Source of the DNA: Bradyrhizobium sp. cir1
GTDB taxonomy: Bacteria > Pseudomonadota > Alphaproteobacteria > Rhizobiales > Xanthobacteraceae
NCBI RefSeq assembly: GCF_014198245.1
Contig: NZ_JACIHE010000001.1
Span: forward strand, 858,858-922,857
Length of the DNA: 64,000 nt
Direction of reading: 5' to 3'
Below, piece after piece: positions 35,602-43,887 of this stretch. Made by a program: the position numbers and the translations under genes. How positions within the stretch are numbered: position 1 is the first letter of the stretch; every line of letters begins with the position of its first letter. The notes under the pieces were generated by a model, which made no database searches, was not told the origin of the DNA, and was given only the letters and a program-made list of their open reading frames with translations.

Positions 35602-36786
35602 TCAGCCTCCGGCCGCCTGGTAGGCCAGGCGCTTGAACTCGAAGAAGAACGGATTCCAGAAGCCCATGTAGCGCTGGGCCATCAGGACGCCCGCGGTATT
35701 GGCCTGCGGGCAGATCCACCAATGGGTGCCGGCGAGCCCGCCCCACTGGAATTCGCCGGTGGAGTCCGGCGGATCGAACGGCGTCGGCGCGAAGGTCACG
35801 GCGCCGCCGAGGCCAAAGCCCTTGCCGGGGATCGGACCGAGATTGGCAAAACGGATGGTCTGCCCCGCAGGCAGCTGGTTCGTCATCATCTGCCGCAGCG
35901 TCTCCGGCTTCAGCAGCGCATCCGATCCGGGCAACAATGCGCGCACCAGCGCGAGCATATCAGGCAGGGTCGAGACCAGACCGCCGCCGCCCGAGAGCCG
36001 CGGCAACGGCCGCCGATAGGCCTGCGGATAGGGAAGATTGTCGGCGCGCGTGAGGCCCGGCTTCATCGGGTCGAGCACGTCGGCGCCATTGTAGAGCGCG
36101 ACCAGCCTGCCCTGCTGCGCCTCGGGGACGTAGAAGCCGGTGTCGGTCATGCCCAGGGAATCGAAGATGCGCGCCTTGAGGAAAGCATCGAGCGACTTGC
36201 CCGAGACGACCTCCACGATGCGGCCCAGCACGTCGGTTGCCACCGAATATTCCCAGGATGTCCCCGGTTGATAGGACAGCGGCAGATCGGCGAGCTTGTC
36301 GATCATGTCGGAGAGCGGCGTCAGCGGATTGAGCACGCGCGCCTCGTTGTAGCCTTTGAACAGCACCGTGCCGGGATCGAAAATGCCGTAGCTGAGGCCG
36401 GAGGTGTGGGTCAGGAGATGGCGGATCGTGATCGGCCCCGTCGCCGGCTCGACGTCGGCGAGGCTCGTTGCGCCCTGCTTCAGGACTTTGCGATTGCCAA
36501 GCTGCGGCAGGACTTTTTCGACCGGATCATCGAGGCCGATGCGCCCTTCTTCCACCAGCAGCATGATCGCGCAGGTGACGAAGATCTTGGTATTGGAAAA
36601 CGCACGGAAGATATGGTCGGGCCGGAGCGCCGTGTTCGCCTCGCGATCGGCAAAGCCGACGCATTGCTGATCGACGACCTCGCGGCCACGCAGCACCGCC
36701 CAGGATACGCCCGGAATGATCTCCTGATCGACGTAGCGCTGCATCGCCGTCCGCGCGGCGGAAAAATCTGTCGTTCTGGCGTCCAC
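35602..36786 (-). CDS. Serine hydrolase, beta-lactamase (class C) family
   Basis: A 394-aa protein of the beta-lactamase/PBP4-like family (EstB/DD-peptidase type). The catalytic SxxK is SNTK in IFRAFSNTKIFVT (about residue 67). WEYSVATDVLGRIVEVVSGK holds the YxN-equivalent Tyr, and a HWW-type segment (GLAGTHWW) near the C-terminus holds the third motif. No clear signal peptide, so it is probably a cytoplasmic esterase rather than a beta-lactamase. The start is GTG with GGGGGAAA upstream. Confidence 0.9.
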   Translation of the reverse strand: MDARTTDFSAARTAMQRYVDQEIIPGVSWAVLRGREVVDQQCVGFADREANTALRPDHIFRAFSNTKIFVTCAIMLLVEEGRIGLDDPVEKVLPQLGNRKVLKQGATSLADVEPATGPITIRHLLTHTSGLSYGIFDPGTVLFKGYNEARVLNPLTPLSDMIDKLADLPLSYQPGTSWEYSVATDVLGRIVEVVSGKSLDAFLKARIFDSLGMTDTGFYVPEAQQGRLVALYNGADVLDPMKPGLTRADNLPYPQAYRRPLPRLSGGGGLVSTLPDMLALVRALLPGSDALLKPETLRQMMTNQLPAGQTIRFANLGPIPGKGFGLGGAVTFAPTPFDPPDSTGEFQWGGLAGTHWWICPQANTAGVLMAQRYMGFWNPFFFEFKRLAYQAAGG

Positions 36787-36858
36787 GTGTTTCCCCCAAT
36801 TATGGCTGGGATCGATATAGCGCGAATTCGGCGGATATGAAGCCCCGCCGAAAAACGC

Positions 36859-37551
36859 TCATGCCTGCTTCATCAGCGCGGTGACGTGCAGGCGGCGGCG
36901 AATCCGCATTCCCTGCCGCTGATAGAGCGCGATGGCCGAAGCATTGTTGGAATAGACGTGCAGGAACGGGATTTCCCCGCGCGCCTCGATCCGTCGTGCG
37001 ACCGTCGCGAGCAGCGCTTGTGCATAGCCGCGCCCACGGTAGTGCGGATGCACGCAAACGGCCGTCATCTCGACGAACTTTCCCGGCTTCATCCGCTCGC
37101 CCGTCATCGCAACCAGTTCGCCGCCGGCGCGGATGCCGAGGAATGTGCCGAGTTCATGGGTCCGCAGCGCGAATGGACCGGGCTTGGTCAGCTCCGTCAG
37201 CGCCATCATGGCAGGAACATCGGCGGGCCCGAGCGTGACAATCTCGGCATCGCGAAGCGGACTGTCGGCGGGCGAGCCGATCATCTGTTCCCCGGTCTCG
37301 GCGAGCACAACCTTGAAGCCGGCGGGAACGTCGACCGGCTCCGGCGTGAACAGCGCGGCGACCTGCGTGCCCGATAGGAGATCGCGAAGCGCCGCAAAGC
37401 TCGCCGCGGACATGTCGACCATGTCGGCAAAGGGCGTCATGTCCACGGGATAGCGCAGCGCTTGCGGGCCGCCCTCGGCCAGGTGCTTCTGGCTCGTCGT
37501 CAACGCGCTCCAGATCGGGCGATCCAGCAGCGCCAAATCACTGTCGGACAC
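36859..37551 (-). CDS. GNAT family N-acetyltransferase
   Basis: A 230-aa protein. The acetyl-CoA-binding GNAT domain is in the C-terminal half: VEMTAVCVHPHYRGRGYAQA holds the RGxGxA pyrophosphate loop, and VYSNNASAIALYQRQGM is motif B. The N-terminal 110 residues are a FR47-like companion domain. The acceptor is unknown. Its stop is 72 bases from the serine hydrolase start. Confidence 0.88.
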   Translation of the reverse strand: MSDSDLALLDRPIWSALTTSQKHLAEGGPQALRYPVDMTPFADMVDMSAASFAALRDLLSGTQVAALFTPEPVDVPAGFKVVLAETGEQMIGSPADSPLRDAEIVTLGPADVPAMMALTELTKPGPFALRTHELGTFLGIRAGGELVAMTGERMKPGKFVEMTAVCVHPHYRGRGYAQALLATVARRIEARGEIPFLHVYSNNASAIALYQRQGMRIRRRLHVTALMKQA

Positions 37552-37554
37552 TGG

Positions 37555-37902
37555 CTAGTCCTTGTCGAAGCTGACGATCACGGCGGCGTTGGCGATGAGA
37601 ATGGGGTCGTTGGCCACTTCCGTCGCCGAGGGAATCTCAAGCCCGCCCTTGACCGCAGTCACGGTCACGGTGCCGTAAGGCAGCTCCTTTGCGACGGCTT
37701 CCTTGTCCACCGCCTCGGGATTGGGCACGCCGATCGTGACATCGACGAACATGTCGTTCGCCGTCTTGCCGATCATCCGGAAGAAGCCGAGGCTCGAATG
37801 CCTGATGGCATCGGACACCGCGCGCTTGGCCGCCTTGGTGGCGTCCCTGCCGTGGACGTCGACGCCCATGCCCATCTCGGTGACACAACGAACGCGAGTC
37901 AT
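37555..37902 (-). CDS. Lin0512 family protein
   Basis: A 115-aa protein of the Lin0512 family, starting MTRVRCVTEMGMGVDVHGRD and with NDMFVDVTIGVPNPEAVD in the middle. The conserved MGMGVDxHG...DATKAA pattern identifies it. Function is unknown; the family is often near ring-cleavage or amidohydrolase genes but not here. It is 3 bases upstream of the GNAT gene and probably co-transcribed. Confidence 0.85.
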   Translation of the reverse strand: MTRVRCVTEMGMGVDVHGRDATKAAKRAVSDAIRHSSLGFFRMIGKTANDMFVDVTIGVPNPEAVDKEAVAKELPYGTVTVTAVKGGLEIPSATEVANDPILIANAAVIVSFDKD

Positions 37903-38005
37903 TTTCTGTTCCTGTGGTTGGTTGAGTGAATGAGAGTGTCGGGGATCAGTGGCTGCGGCACGAGTGCGGTTATCATGTTAGCAGGGGGTCTTTGCCGAGA
38001 CCTCC

Positions 38006-38060
38006 GTCATTGCGAGCCAACGGGGCCACGCTGGGCGCGGACCCGTTGGCTCGCAATGAC
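38006..38060. repeat. Palindromic repeat, GTCATTGCGAGCC family
   Basis: GTCATTGCGAGCCAACGGG (38006-38024) is mirrored exactly by CCCGTTGGCTCGCAATGAC (38042-38060) with 17 bases between. It is one of two copies of this family in the window (the other is at 39.9 kb) and lies downstream of the TPP enzyme. Confidence 0.75.
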
Positions 38061-38087
38061 GATGTGGGAACAGTCTCGCCCCATCAA

Positions 38088-39752
38088 TCACGCCTTTGAT
38101 TTCTCATGCGCGCGCAGCTCGTCGACCAGCACCCGCACGTTCTCCGAATAGTCGATCGGGATCGAGACGAGGTGCACGCCGCCCTCTTTGAAAGCCGCCT
38201 CGAGCGTCGGGCCAAAGCTGTCGATGCTCGCGATGCGGTGACCCTTGGCGCCATAGGCCTTCGCGTACAGCGCAAAATCCGGATTGCCGAAGGTCATGCC
38301 GTAATCGGCGAAGTGATCGACGGCCTGCTTCCAGCGGATCATGCCGTAGGCGTTGTCCTCCAGCACCAGCACGACCAGGTTGAGCTTGAGGCGGACCGCG
38401 GTCTCCATCTCCTGGCTGTTCATCATGAAGCCGCCGTCGCCGGCGACCGCGAGCACGCGGCGATCTGGATAGAGCATCGCGGCCATCATCGCCGACGGCA
38501 GGCCCGCGCCCATCGTCGCCAGCGCATTGTCGAGCAGCAGCGTGTTGGCAACGCGGGTCCGGTAGTTGCGCGCGAACCAGATCTTGTACATGCCGTTGTC
38601 GAGCGCGACGATGCCGTTCTCCGGAATCACCTGGCGGATATCGTGCACGATCCGCTGCGGCGTCGGCGGCCAGCGCGCCTCGGTGGCCCGATCGGCGATG
38701 TGGCCGAGGATTTCTTCGCGCAGCGGCAACAGCGCCGCTGCCTGCGGCAGCTTGCCTTCGAGACGATCGGCGAGCAGCTCCAGGCTCGGGCCGACATCGC
38801 CAACGACCTCGGCGTCGGGGAAATAGACCTGCTCGACGCTGGCCGAGGTGTAGCTGACGTGAATGACCTTCGGCCCCAACGGACCCATGATGAAGGGCGG
38901 CTTCTCGATCGGATCGTGACCGATCGCCACGATCAGATCGGCGGCGTCGATGGCATCATGGACATAGTCGCGCTCGGATAGCGCGGCGGTCCCCATGTAG
39001 AGATTGGTGCCGCCGGGCACGGTGCCCTTGCCCATCTGCGTCGTGAAGAAGGGAATGCCGGTCCGCCGCACGAAGCTCGCGATGCCGTGCGTCGAGCGCG
39101 GCCGGCTCGTTGCCGCGCCCATCATCACCAGCGGGCGCTTCGCCGCCAGGATCATCTCGGCGGCGCGGTCGAGCGCAGCGCGATGGGCGACCGGAATCTC
39201 GATCGGATGGATCGGGATCACGGGAACGGCGGGCACCTCGTCGCCCGCGATGTCCTCGGGCAATTCGAGATGCACCGGGCCCGGCCGCTCCTCCATCGCC
39301 ACGCGAAAGGCATCACGCACCACGGTCGGAATGCTGGAGGCGCTGACGATCTGCCGCGACAGCTTTGTCAGCGGCTTCATGGTCGCGACCACGTCCACGA
39401 TCTGGAAGCGCGCCTGCCGGCTGCTCATGATCGCCTTCTGGCCGGTGATCAGAATCATCGGCATCGCACCGAGATGCGCATAGGCCGCGCCCGTGGACAA
39501 ATTGAGTGCGCCGGGACCGAGCGTCGACAGACAGACACCGGGCCTGCCGGTCAGCCGCCCGTGGGTCGCCGCCATGAAGGCGGCGGCCTGCTCATGACGG
39601 GTCAGGACCAGCTCGATCCTGGAGTTGCGCAGCGATTCGACCAGATCGAGGTTTTCTTCGCCGGGCACGCCGAAAATGCGGTCGACGCCTTCGTTCTCCA
39701 GGGCCGCAACAAACAGGTCCGATCCCTTCACTTTGTGGTCCTGCCCGCCCAT
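38088..39752 (-). CDS. Thiamine-diphosphate enzyme, acetolactate-synthase-like
   Basis: A 554-aa TPP-dependent enzyme related to the large subunit of acetolactate synthase. The catalytic Glu is in LTRHEQAAAFMAATHG (about 50-65). The TPP-binding GDGGFMMNSQEMETAVRLKL lies near 440-460. No regulatory subunit gene is adjacent, so it may be a catabolic type or a decarboxylase of other 2-oxo acids. The ATG at 39752 (MGGQDHKVKGSDLF) was chosen over the upstream frame start as it begins the PYR domain normally. Flanked on both sides by REP-like palindromes. Confidence 0.88.
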   Translation of the reverse strand: MGGQDHKVKGSDLFVAALENEGVDRIFGVPGEENLDLVESLRNSRIELVLTRHEQAAAFMAATHGRLTGRPGVCLSTLGPGALNLSTGAAYAHLGAMPMILITGQKAIMSSRQARFQIVDVVATMKPLTKLSRQIVSASSIPTVVRDAFRVAMEERPGPVHLELPEDIAGDEVPAVPVIPIHPIEIPVAHRAALDRAAEMILAAKRPLVMMGAATSRPRSTHGIASFVRRTGIPFFTTQMGKGTVPGGTNLYMGTAALSERDYVHDAIDAADLIVAIGHDPIEKPPFIMGPLGPKVIHVSYTSASVEQVYFPDAEVVGDVGPSLELLADRLEGKLPQAAALLPLREEILGHIADRATEARWPPTPQRIVHDIRQVIPENGIVALDNGMYKIWFARNYRTRVANTLLLDNALATMGAGLPSAMMAAMLYPDRRVLAVAGDGGFMMNSQEMETAVRLKLNLVVLVLEDNAYGMIRWKQAVDHFADYGMTFGNPDFALYAKAYGAKGHRIASIDSFGPTLEAAFKEGGVHLVSIPIDYSENVRVLVDELRAHEKSKA

Positions 39753-39855
39753 GTCGCCTCCCGGTCGTTGTGTATCCCATGTCAGGGAACGATCGCATCG
39801 TAGCCGTCTGTGGAGCCGGCACAACTCACAAAGAGGCGTTCCGCCGCTTCGAGAT

Positions 39856-39935
39856 CGTCATTGCGAGCACAGCGAAGCAATCCAGAATCGTTCGGCAGCG
39901 GCAGTCTGAATTGCTTCGCTGTGCTCGCAATGACG
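39856..39935. repeat. Palindromic repeat, CGTCATTGCGAGC family
   Basis: CGTCATTGCGAGCACAGCGA at 39856 onward is mirrored by TCGCTGTGCTCGCAATGACG ending at 39935; the arms extend to about 30 bases each with one mismatch. It lies between the TPP-enzyme start and the LysR stop. Confidence 0.75.
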
Positions 39936-39967
39936 GAGCAAGACGCTGGCTCGCCAATTCACATCTT

Positions 39968-40861
39968 CTACAGTTTCGCTTCGGCAAAGATGCCGGATAT
40001 CCAGTCGAGGAAGACGCGCAGGCGCAGCGCAAGCTGGCGGTTTTGGGGATAGAGCGCGGAGAGTGGCGTCGGCGACGGCGGATAGTCGGCCAGCACCTCG
40101 ACCAGCCTGCCGCTGGCGAGATCGTCCGCGAAGCGATAGCGGGGCGCCTGTGCGAGGCCGAAGCCGAGCCGGGCGAGATCGGCCATAGTATCGGAATTGT
40201 TGACGCGCACCCGGCTCGGCAGCACGATTTGACGCAGCGCGCCGGCGACGGAGAATTCCAGCGGCAGCACATCGCCGGTACGCGAGGAGACGAAGGCCAC
40301 CATCTGATGGCCGTCGAGTGCATCCGGCGTCGCGGGCATGCTGTGCCTGGCGAGATAGGCCGGACTCGCCACCGTGATCTCGGCAATCGTGCCGAGCCGG
40401 CGCAGGATCATGCCGCTGTCCTCGGGCTCGCCCGACCGGATCACGCAGTCGATGCCCTCGCGCACGAGATCGACCAGGCGGTCGCCCTGCCCGATCTGCA
40501 GGTCGAGTTCGGGATAGCGCGCCAAAAATTCCGGCAGATGCGGCAGGATGAAGGTGCGGGTCAGCAACGGATGCGCATCGATACGGAGCAGGCCGCGCGG
40601 GCGTGCATCGCGCATGGCGGCTTCCGCTTCCTCGACCTCGGCCAGGATGGCGACGCAGCGGCGGTAATAGTCCTCGCCGTCGAGCGTCGGGGTGACATGA
40701 CGTGTCGTTCGTTCGAGCAGCCGCGCACCCAGGCGCGCCTCGAGACTGCGCAAGACCTCGCTCGCCGTCGAGCGGGGAATGCCGAGGTCGGCTGCCGCGG
40801 CCGTAAAACTTTGCCGCTCCACGAGACGGACGAACAGGCGCATGGCGTCAAAGCGGTCCAT
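39968..40861 (-). CDS. LysR family transcriptional regulator
   Basis: A 297-aa LysR regulator. The N-terminal winged helix reads FVRLVERQSFTAAAADLGIP with the recognition helix in RSTASEVLRSLEARLGARLL. The effector-binding domain spans about 90-295. The start is the ATG at 40861 (MDRFDAMRLF), not the longer frame. It is divergent from an SDR gene 104 bases away, the classical LysR-target layout, so the SDR-tautomerase pair is the likely target. Confidence 0.92.
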   Translation of the reverse strand: MDRFDAMRLFVRLVERQSFTAAAADLGIPRSTASEVLRSLEARLGARLLERTTRHVTPTLDGEDYYRRCVAILAEVEEAEAAMRDARPRGLLRIDAHPLLTRTFILPHLPEFLARYPELDLQIGQGDRLVDLVREGIDCVIRSGEPEDSGMILRRLGTIAEITVASPAYLARHSMPATPDALDGHQMVAFVSSRTGDVLPLEFSVAGALRQIVLPSRVRVNNSDTMADLARLGFGLAQAPRYRFADDLASGRLVEVLADYPPSPTPLSALYPQNRQLALRLRVFLDWISGIFAEAKL

Positions 40862-40965
40862 GGCCGATTGTTCACCACAGCCGACAAGTGATGGCAAGTC
40901 CGGGACGATTATCCGGCCACAGCGATCAGGTATCCCTTGACCCAACACCATCGAGGAGACCCGCC

Positions 40966-41706
40966 ATGACCAATCAATCTCAACGCGCCGCCATCGTGAC
41001 CGGAGGTTCCCGCGGCATCGGCGCTGCCATCGCCCGCCGGCTGGCGCAGGACGGAATCGCGGTTGCGATCAACTATGCCAGCGGCCGCGCCGCTGCCGAT
41101 GCGCTTGTCGCCGAGATCGAGGCTCGCGGCGGACGCGCCATCGCCGTGCAGGCCGATCTCGCCGACCCGGCAACCCCTGCGCGGTTGTTCGATGCGGCCG
41201 AGCGCGCCTTCGGCGGCGTGGACATCCTCGTCAACAATGCCGGCATCATGGAGCTTGGTCCGCTCGCGGCGGTGACCGATGAAGCGTTCGCGCGGCAGAC
41301 CTCGATCAATCTCGACAGCGTATTCCGATCCTTGCGCGAAGCGGCGCGGCGCCTCCGCGACGGCGGCCGCATCGTCAGCTTCTCGTCCAGTGTCGTCGGT
41401 CTCTATCAGCCCGGCTACGGCGTCTACGCCGCGACCAAGGCCGCGGTCGAAGCCATGACGCACATCCTCGCCAAGGAGCTCGGCGGACGGCGCATCACCG
41501 TCAATGCGGTCGCGCCAGGACCGGTCGAGACGCGGCTGTTCCTGGAGGGCAAGAGCGAGCAGCAGGTGCGCGCCATTGCTGCGATGAACCCGTTCGGCCG
41601 CCTCGGCCAGCCCGACGACATCGCGGGCGTGGTCGGCTTCCTCGCCGGCCGCGACAGCGGCTGGGTCAACGGCCAGATCATCCGCGCCAATGGCGGCGTG
41701 ATCTGA
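40966..41706 (+). CDS. SDR family oxidoreductase
   Basis: A 246-aa short-chain dehydrogenase with VTGGSRGIGAAIARR (about 12-26), NNAG (about 88-91) and the catalytic YAATK (about 155-159). The ATG at 40966 follows GAGGAGAC by five bases. It is followed after 35 bases by a tautomerase-family gene and is divergent from LysR. The substrate is unknown. Confidence 0.92.
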   Translation: MTNQSQRAAIVTGGSRGIGAAIARRLAQDGIAVAINYASGRAAADALVAEIEARGGRAIAVQADLADPATPARLFDAAERAFGGVDILVNNAGIMELGPLAAVTDEAFARQTSINLDSVFRSLREAARRLRDGGRIVSFSSSVVGLYQPGYGVYAATKAAVEAMTHILAKELGGRRITVNAVAPGPVETRLFLEGKSEQQVRAIAAMNPFGRLGQPDDIAGVVGFLAGRDSGWVNGQIIRANGGVI

Positions 41707-41741
41707 CAGCCGGCACAAATTTTCACACGGAGAGATTCATC

Positions 41742-41969
41742 ATGCCGTTCGCCAATATCAAGATCCCCCAGGCCGCACTGTCGCGGGCGCAGAAGGCGGA
41801 GATCGTGCACAACCTCACCGCGCTGTTCGTCCACTATTTTGGCGAAGCAGCGCGGCCACACACGATGGTGCTGATCGAGGAAGTCCCCGACGGCGGCTAT
41901 GGCCGCGCCGACGAGGTGTTCGTCGTTCCCGACGCCTATCGCGCCAGCGACACCTCAGCTTCAGGCTGA
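41742..41969 (+). CDS. Tautomerase family protein (4-oxalocrotonate tautomerase-like)
   Basis: A 75-aa protein whose mature N-terminal residue would be Pro (MPFANIKIPQAALSRAQKAE), the catalytic base of the tautomerase superfamily. It resembles the 4-OT fold over about 65 residues (HTMVLIEEVPDGGYGRADEV). The last ten residues (ASDTSASG) are low-complexity and may come from a rearranged downstream sequence. Probably co-transcribed with the SDR gene. Confidence 0.82.
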   Translation: MPFANIKIPQAALSRAQKAEIVHNLTALFVHYFGEAARPHTMVLIEEVPDGGYGRADEVFVVPDAYRASDTSASG

Positions 41970-42087
41970 GCTCGGTGCCGCGCTTGATCGGCAGCGTCAT
42001 CGAGACGAAGCCGTTTAGGGAATCGCGGATGAAGTCGAGAAAAGTCGGGCTCGGCGTTGTCGTTCACAACGTAGCCGCCGACCTGCA
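41965..42087 (-). pseudogene. Frameshifted remnant of an unidentified gene
   Basis: Read on the minus strand, the stretch gives coding-like sequence in two frames. LQVGGYVVNDNAEPDF is followed, after a one-base slip in a TTTT run, by LDFIRDSLNGFVSMTLPIKR and GTELSLKL. Neither has a start or a family-length continuation. I do not recognise the parent protein. It probably marks a deletion between the tautomerase and PadR genes. Confidence 0.4.
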
Positions 42088-42102
42088 GTTGCGGGGCGAC
42101 AA

Positions 42103-42738
42103 TTATTTGCCGAGGATTTCCGCGGCAGCGCGATCCAGGATCGCGGCGATGCGACGCGCTTCGGCGGAGTCGCTGCCGTGCATTGAGCGCAGCGCGCGCT
42201 TGAGATTGTGGCGTGCCCGGTGCAGCTCATCGGAGGCAGCAGGGTCGAGATCGCTGACGCCGGCGAAGGCTTCGCGCACCTCGTCCATGCGGCGTCCGAT
42301 CCGCGACAGCGCCTGCAGGATCGCATCGGCGGTCGCGCGGTGCTCGGCGAGATGTGCCTCGCCCTGCGGCGTGATGCTGTAGAGCTTGCGGCCGCCATCC
42401 TGCTGGACGCTGCTGTGGCCGACCTCTTCGAGATAGGTCAGCGCCGGATAGATCACGCCGGGGCTCGGCGTGTAGAAGCCGTCGGAACGCTCCTCGATGA
42501 TCTTGATCAGCTCATAGCCATGGGCCGGCTTTTCGGCGAGCAGCGCCAGGATCACCAGCTGGAGATCCTGCGACGACAGCCGCCGCGCGCCCGGGAAATC
42601 GTCGCCGCCGCGCCCGAAAAAGCCGTGCCCGCCGCGGCCGAAGCGATGCCGCCCGCCGCCATGCCGGCCCATGGCAAAATGGGCGAAATGGGCGAAATGC
42701 CCGAAATGGAAGTCTTTGCGGTCTCGTCCGTGGTGCAT
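42103..42738 (-). CDS. PadR family transcriptional regulator with His/Gly-rich N-terminus
   Basis: A 211-aa regulator. The first about 45 residues are His-, Gly- and Phe-rich (HFGHFAHFAHFAMGRHGGGR), then a PadR winged helix (LVILALLAEKPAHGYELIKI; YTPSPGVIYPALTYLEEVG) and a C-terminal helical dimerisation segment. The ATG at 42738 was preferred to 42762 because AAAGGA lies eight bases upstream and the earlier codon sits in a palindromic operator. The His-rich leader could bind metal ions (inference). Confidence 0.88.
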   Translation of the reverse strand: MHHGRDRKDFHFGHFAHFAHFAMGRHGGGRHRFGRGGHGFFGRGGDDFPGARRLSSQDLQLVILALLAEKPAHGYELIKIIEERSDGFYTPSPGVIYPALTYLEEVGHSSVQQDGGRKLYSITPQGEAHLAEHRATADAILQALSRIGRRMDEVREAFAGVSDLDPAASDELHRARHNLKRALRSMHGSDSAEARRIAAILDRAAAEILGK

Positions 42739-42760
42739 ATCGTAGGTCCTTTTGTAAAAC

Positions 42761-42774
42761 ATATCTTACGATAT
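42761..42774 (-). promoter_or_regulatory. Palindromic operator upstream of padR
   Basis: ATATC-TTAC-GATAT is an inverted repeat with five-base arms, 22 bases upstream of the chosen padR start in an AT-rich stretch. PadR proteins commonly bind such sites in their own promoter, so autoregulation is likely. Confidence 0.5.
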
Positions 42775-42876
42775 AGCTTGCGATAGTCCGGGCGCAACCC
42801 ACAAACCCGTGATTGGCCACAGGCCCGCTCCCTGATCCGGACCGCTCAGGCCGCCGGCCGTTACTCGGCGGCTTCG

Positions 42877-43410
42877 CTATGGGGCACGCCCAGCTCGACC
42901 TCGAGCTGCAGGATATCGTTGAAGCGGTTGAAGGCGCCGCACAGCGATGCGCCAGGTCAGTTCGACGATCTGCGCTTCCGAGAAATGCGCGCGGAGGCGG
43001 GCAAAGATCTCGTCGCGCGTCTTGTTCCAGTTGTTGGTGACGGCGATGGAATATTCGACCACGAGCTTGTCGAGCTCATCGAGCTCGGGATGATCCTTGT
43101 AATCGACGAGGCGCGCAGCGCCCTGCTCCGAGACGCCCTGCACCGCCAGTTTCGGCGCGTGATGGGAGACGCAATAGTCGCATTTGTTGAGCAATGAGAC
43201 CGTGACCAGCGCGAGCTCGAGATGGCGCTTCGACACATTTGCTTCTTCGGCGAGATCGACCAGCAGCGACCACATGTGCTTGAAGATCGGCAGCCGGTGC
43301 GCCATGACACCGGCCTGATTCTCGAATGCGCCGTAGCCCGTCATCTTGTCCCACAGCGGCCGCAAGGCTTCCGGCAGGTCGTCCCTGGTCTTGATCGAAA
43401 CACGCGACAT
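42877..43410 (-). CDS. Carboxymuconolactone decarboxylase/AhpD-like protein with frameshifted C-terminus
   Basis: A 177-aa AhpD-fold protein. The redox motif CDYCVSHH is intact (about residues 83-90) and the start is ATG at 43410 (MSRVSIKTRDDLPEALRPLW). Near 42943-42946 the frame slips. As written, the end reads RIAVRRLQPLQRYPAARGRA; a two-base addition would restore a natural end, ALCGAFNRFNDILQLEVELG to SEAAE and a stop at 42861-42863, giving 183 aa. A GCGC to GC loss is the simplest cause. The gene may encode a protein with an altered tail, or be a pseudogene, or reflect a sequence error. Confidence 0.8.
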   Translation of the reverse strand: MSRVSIKTRDDLPEALRPLWDKMTGYGAFENQAGVMAHRLPIFKHMWSLLVDLAEEANVSKRHLELALVTVSLLNKCDYCVSHHAPKLAVQGVSEQGAARLVDYKDHPELDELDKLVVEYSIAVTNNWNKTRDEIFARLRAHFSEAQIVELTWRIAVRRLQPLQRYPAARGRAGRAP

Positions 43411-43479
43411 GGCAATTGATCCCTGGTTGGAACGCGCATGCTGCCACAAAGGCTCGGCCTGCGCCTCGGGAGCGATCGC

Positions 43480-43842
43480 ATGACACCCAGGACATTCGAA
43501 GCACGCTGCCTGCTCCTGCCCGCGGTCACCAAGGTGGTGCAGTGGGAAGGCACCTCCGTATTCAAGGTCGGCGGCAAGATGTTCGCGCTCGGCGGCGGCT
43601 TTGCCGCTGGCACGGGCGGCTACATGTTCAAGGTCTCGGATATGGCCTATGGGATGCTGATCGAGCACGGCCTAGCGCGACCGGCGCCGTATCTCGCCCG
43701 CGCCAAATGGGTGCAGCTCGTCAGCAACAACGCACTGTCCGACGCCGAGCTCACGGCCTATCTGGCGCAGGCCCATGCGCTGATCGTGGCGAAGCTGACG
43801 CGCAAGGCCCGCAAGGCGCTGGGGCTCGCCCCGCCGGCATGA
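43480..43842 (+). CDS. MmcQ/YjbR family DNA-binding-like protein
   Basis: A 120-aa protein of the MmcQ/YjbR family (double-wing fold). It has TKVVQWEGTSVFKVGGKMFA near the N-terminus, ARAKWVQL in the middle and a C-terminal helix ending in KARKALGL. The ATG at 43480 is preferred to the longer frame from 43438. Function of the family is unsettled. It overlaps no other gene and is divergent from the AhpD-like gene. Confidence 0.85.
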   Translation: MTPRTFEARCLLLPAVTKVVQWEGTSVFKVGGKMFALGGGFAAGTGGYMFKVSDMAYGMLIEHGLARPAPYLARAKWVQLVSNNALSDAELTAYLAQAHALIVAKLTRKARKALGLAPPA

Positions 43843-43887
43843 CCATCCCGCGCTCGCGGCAATGCTGAACCTTCATTCTTCCCTGTC

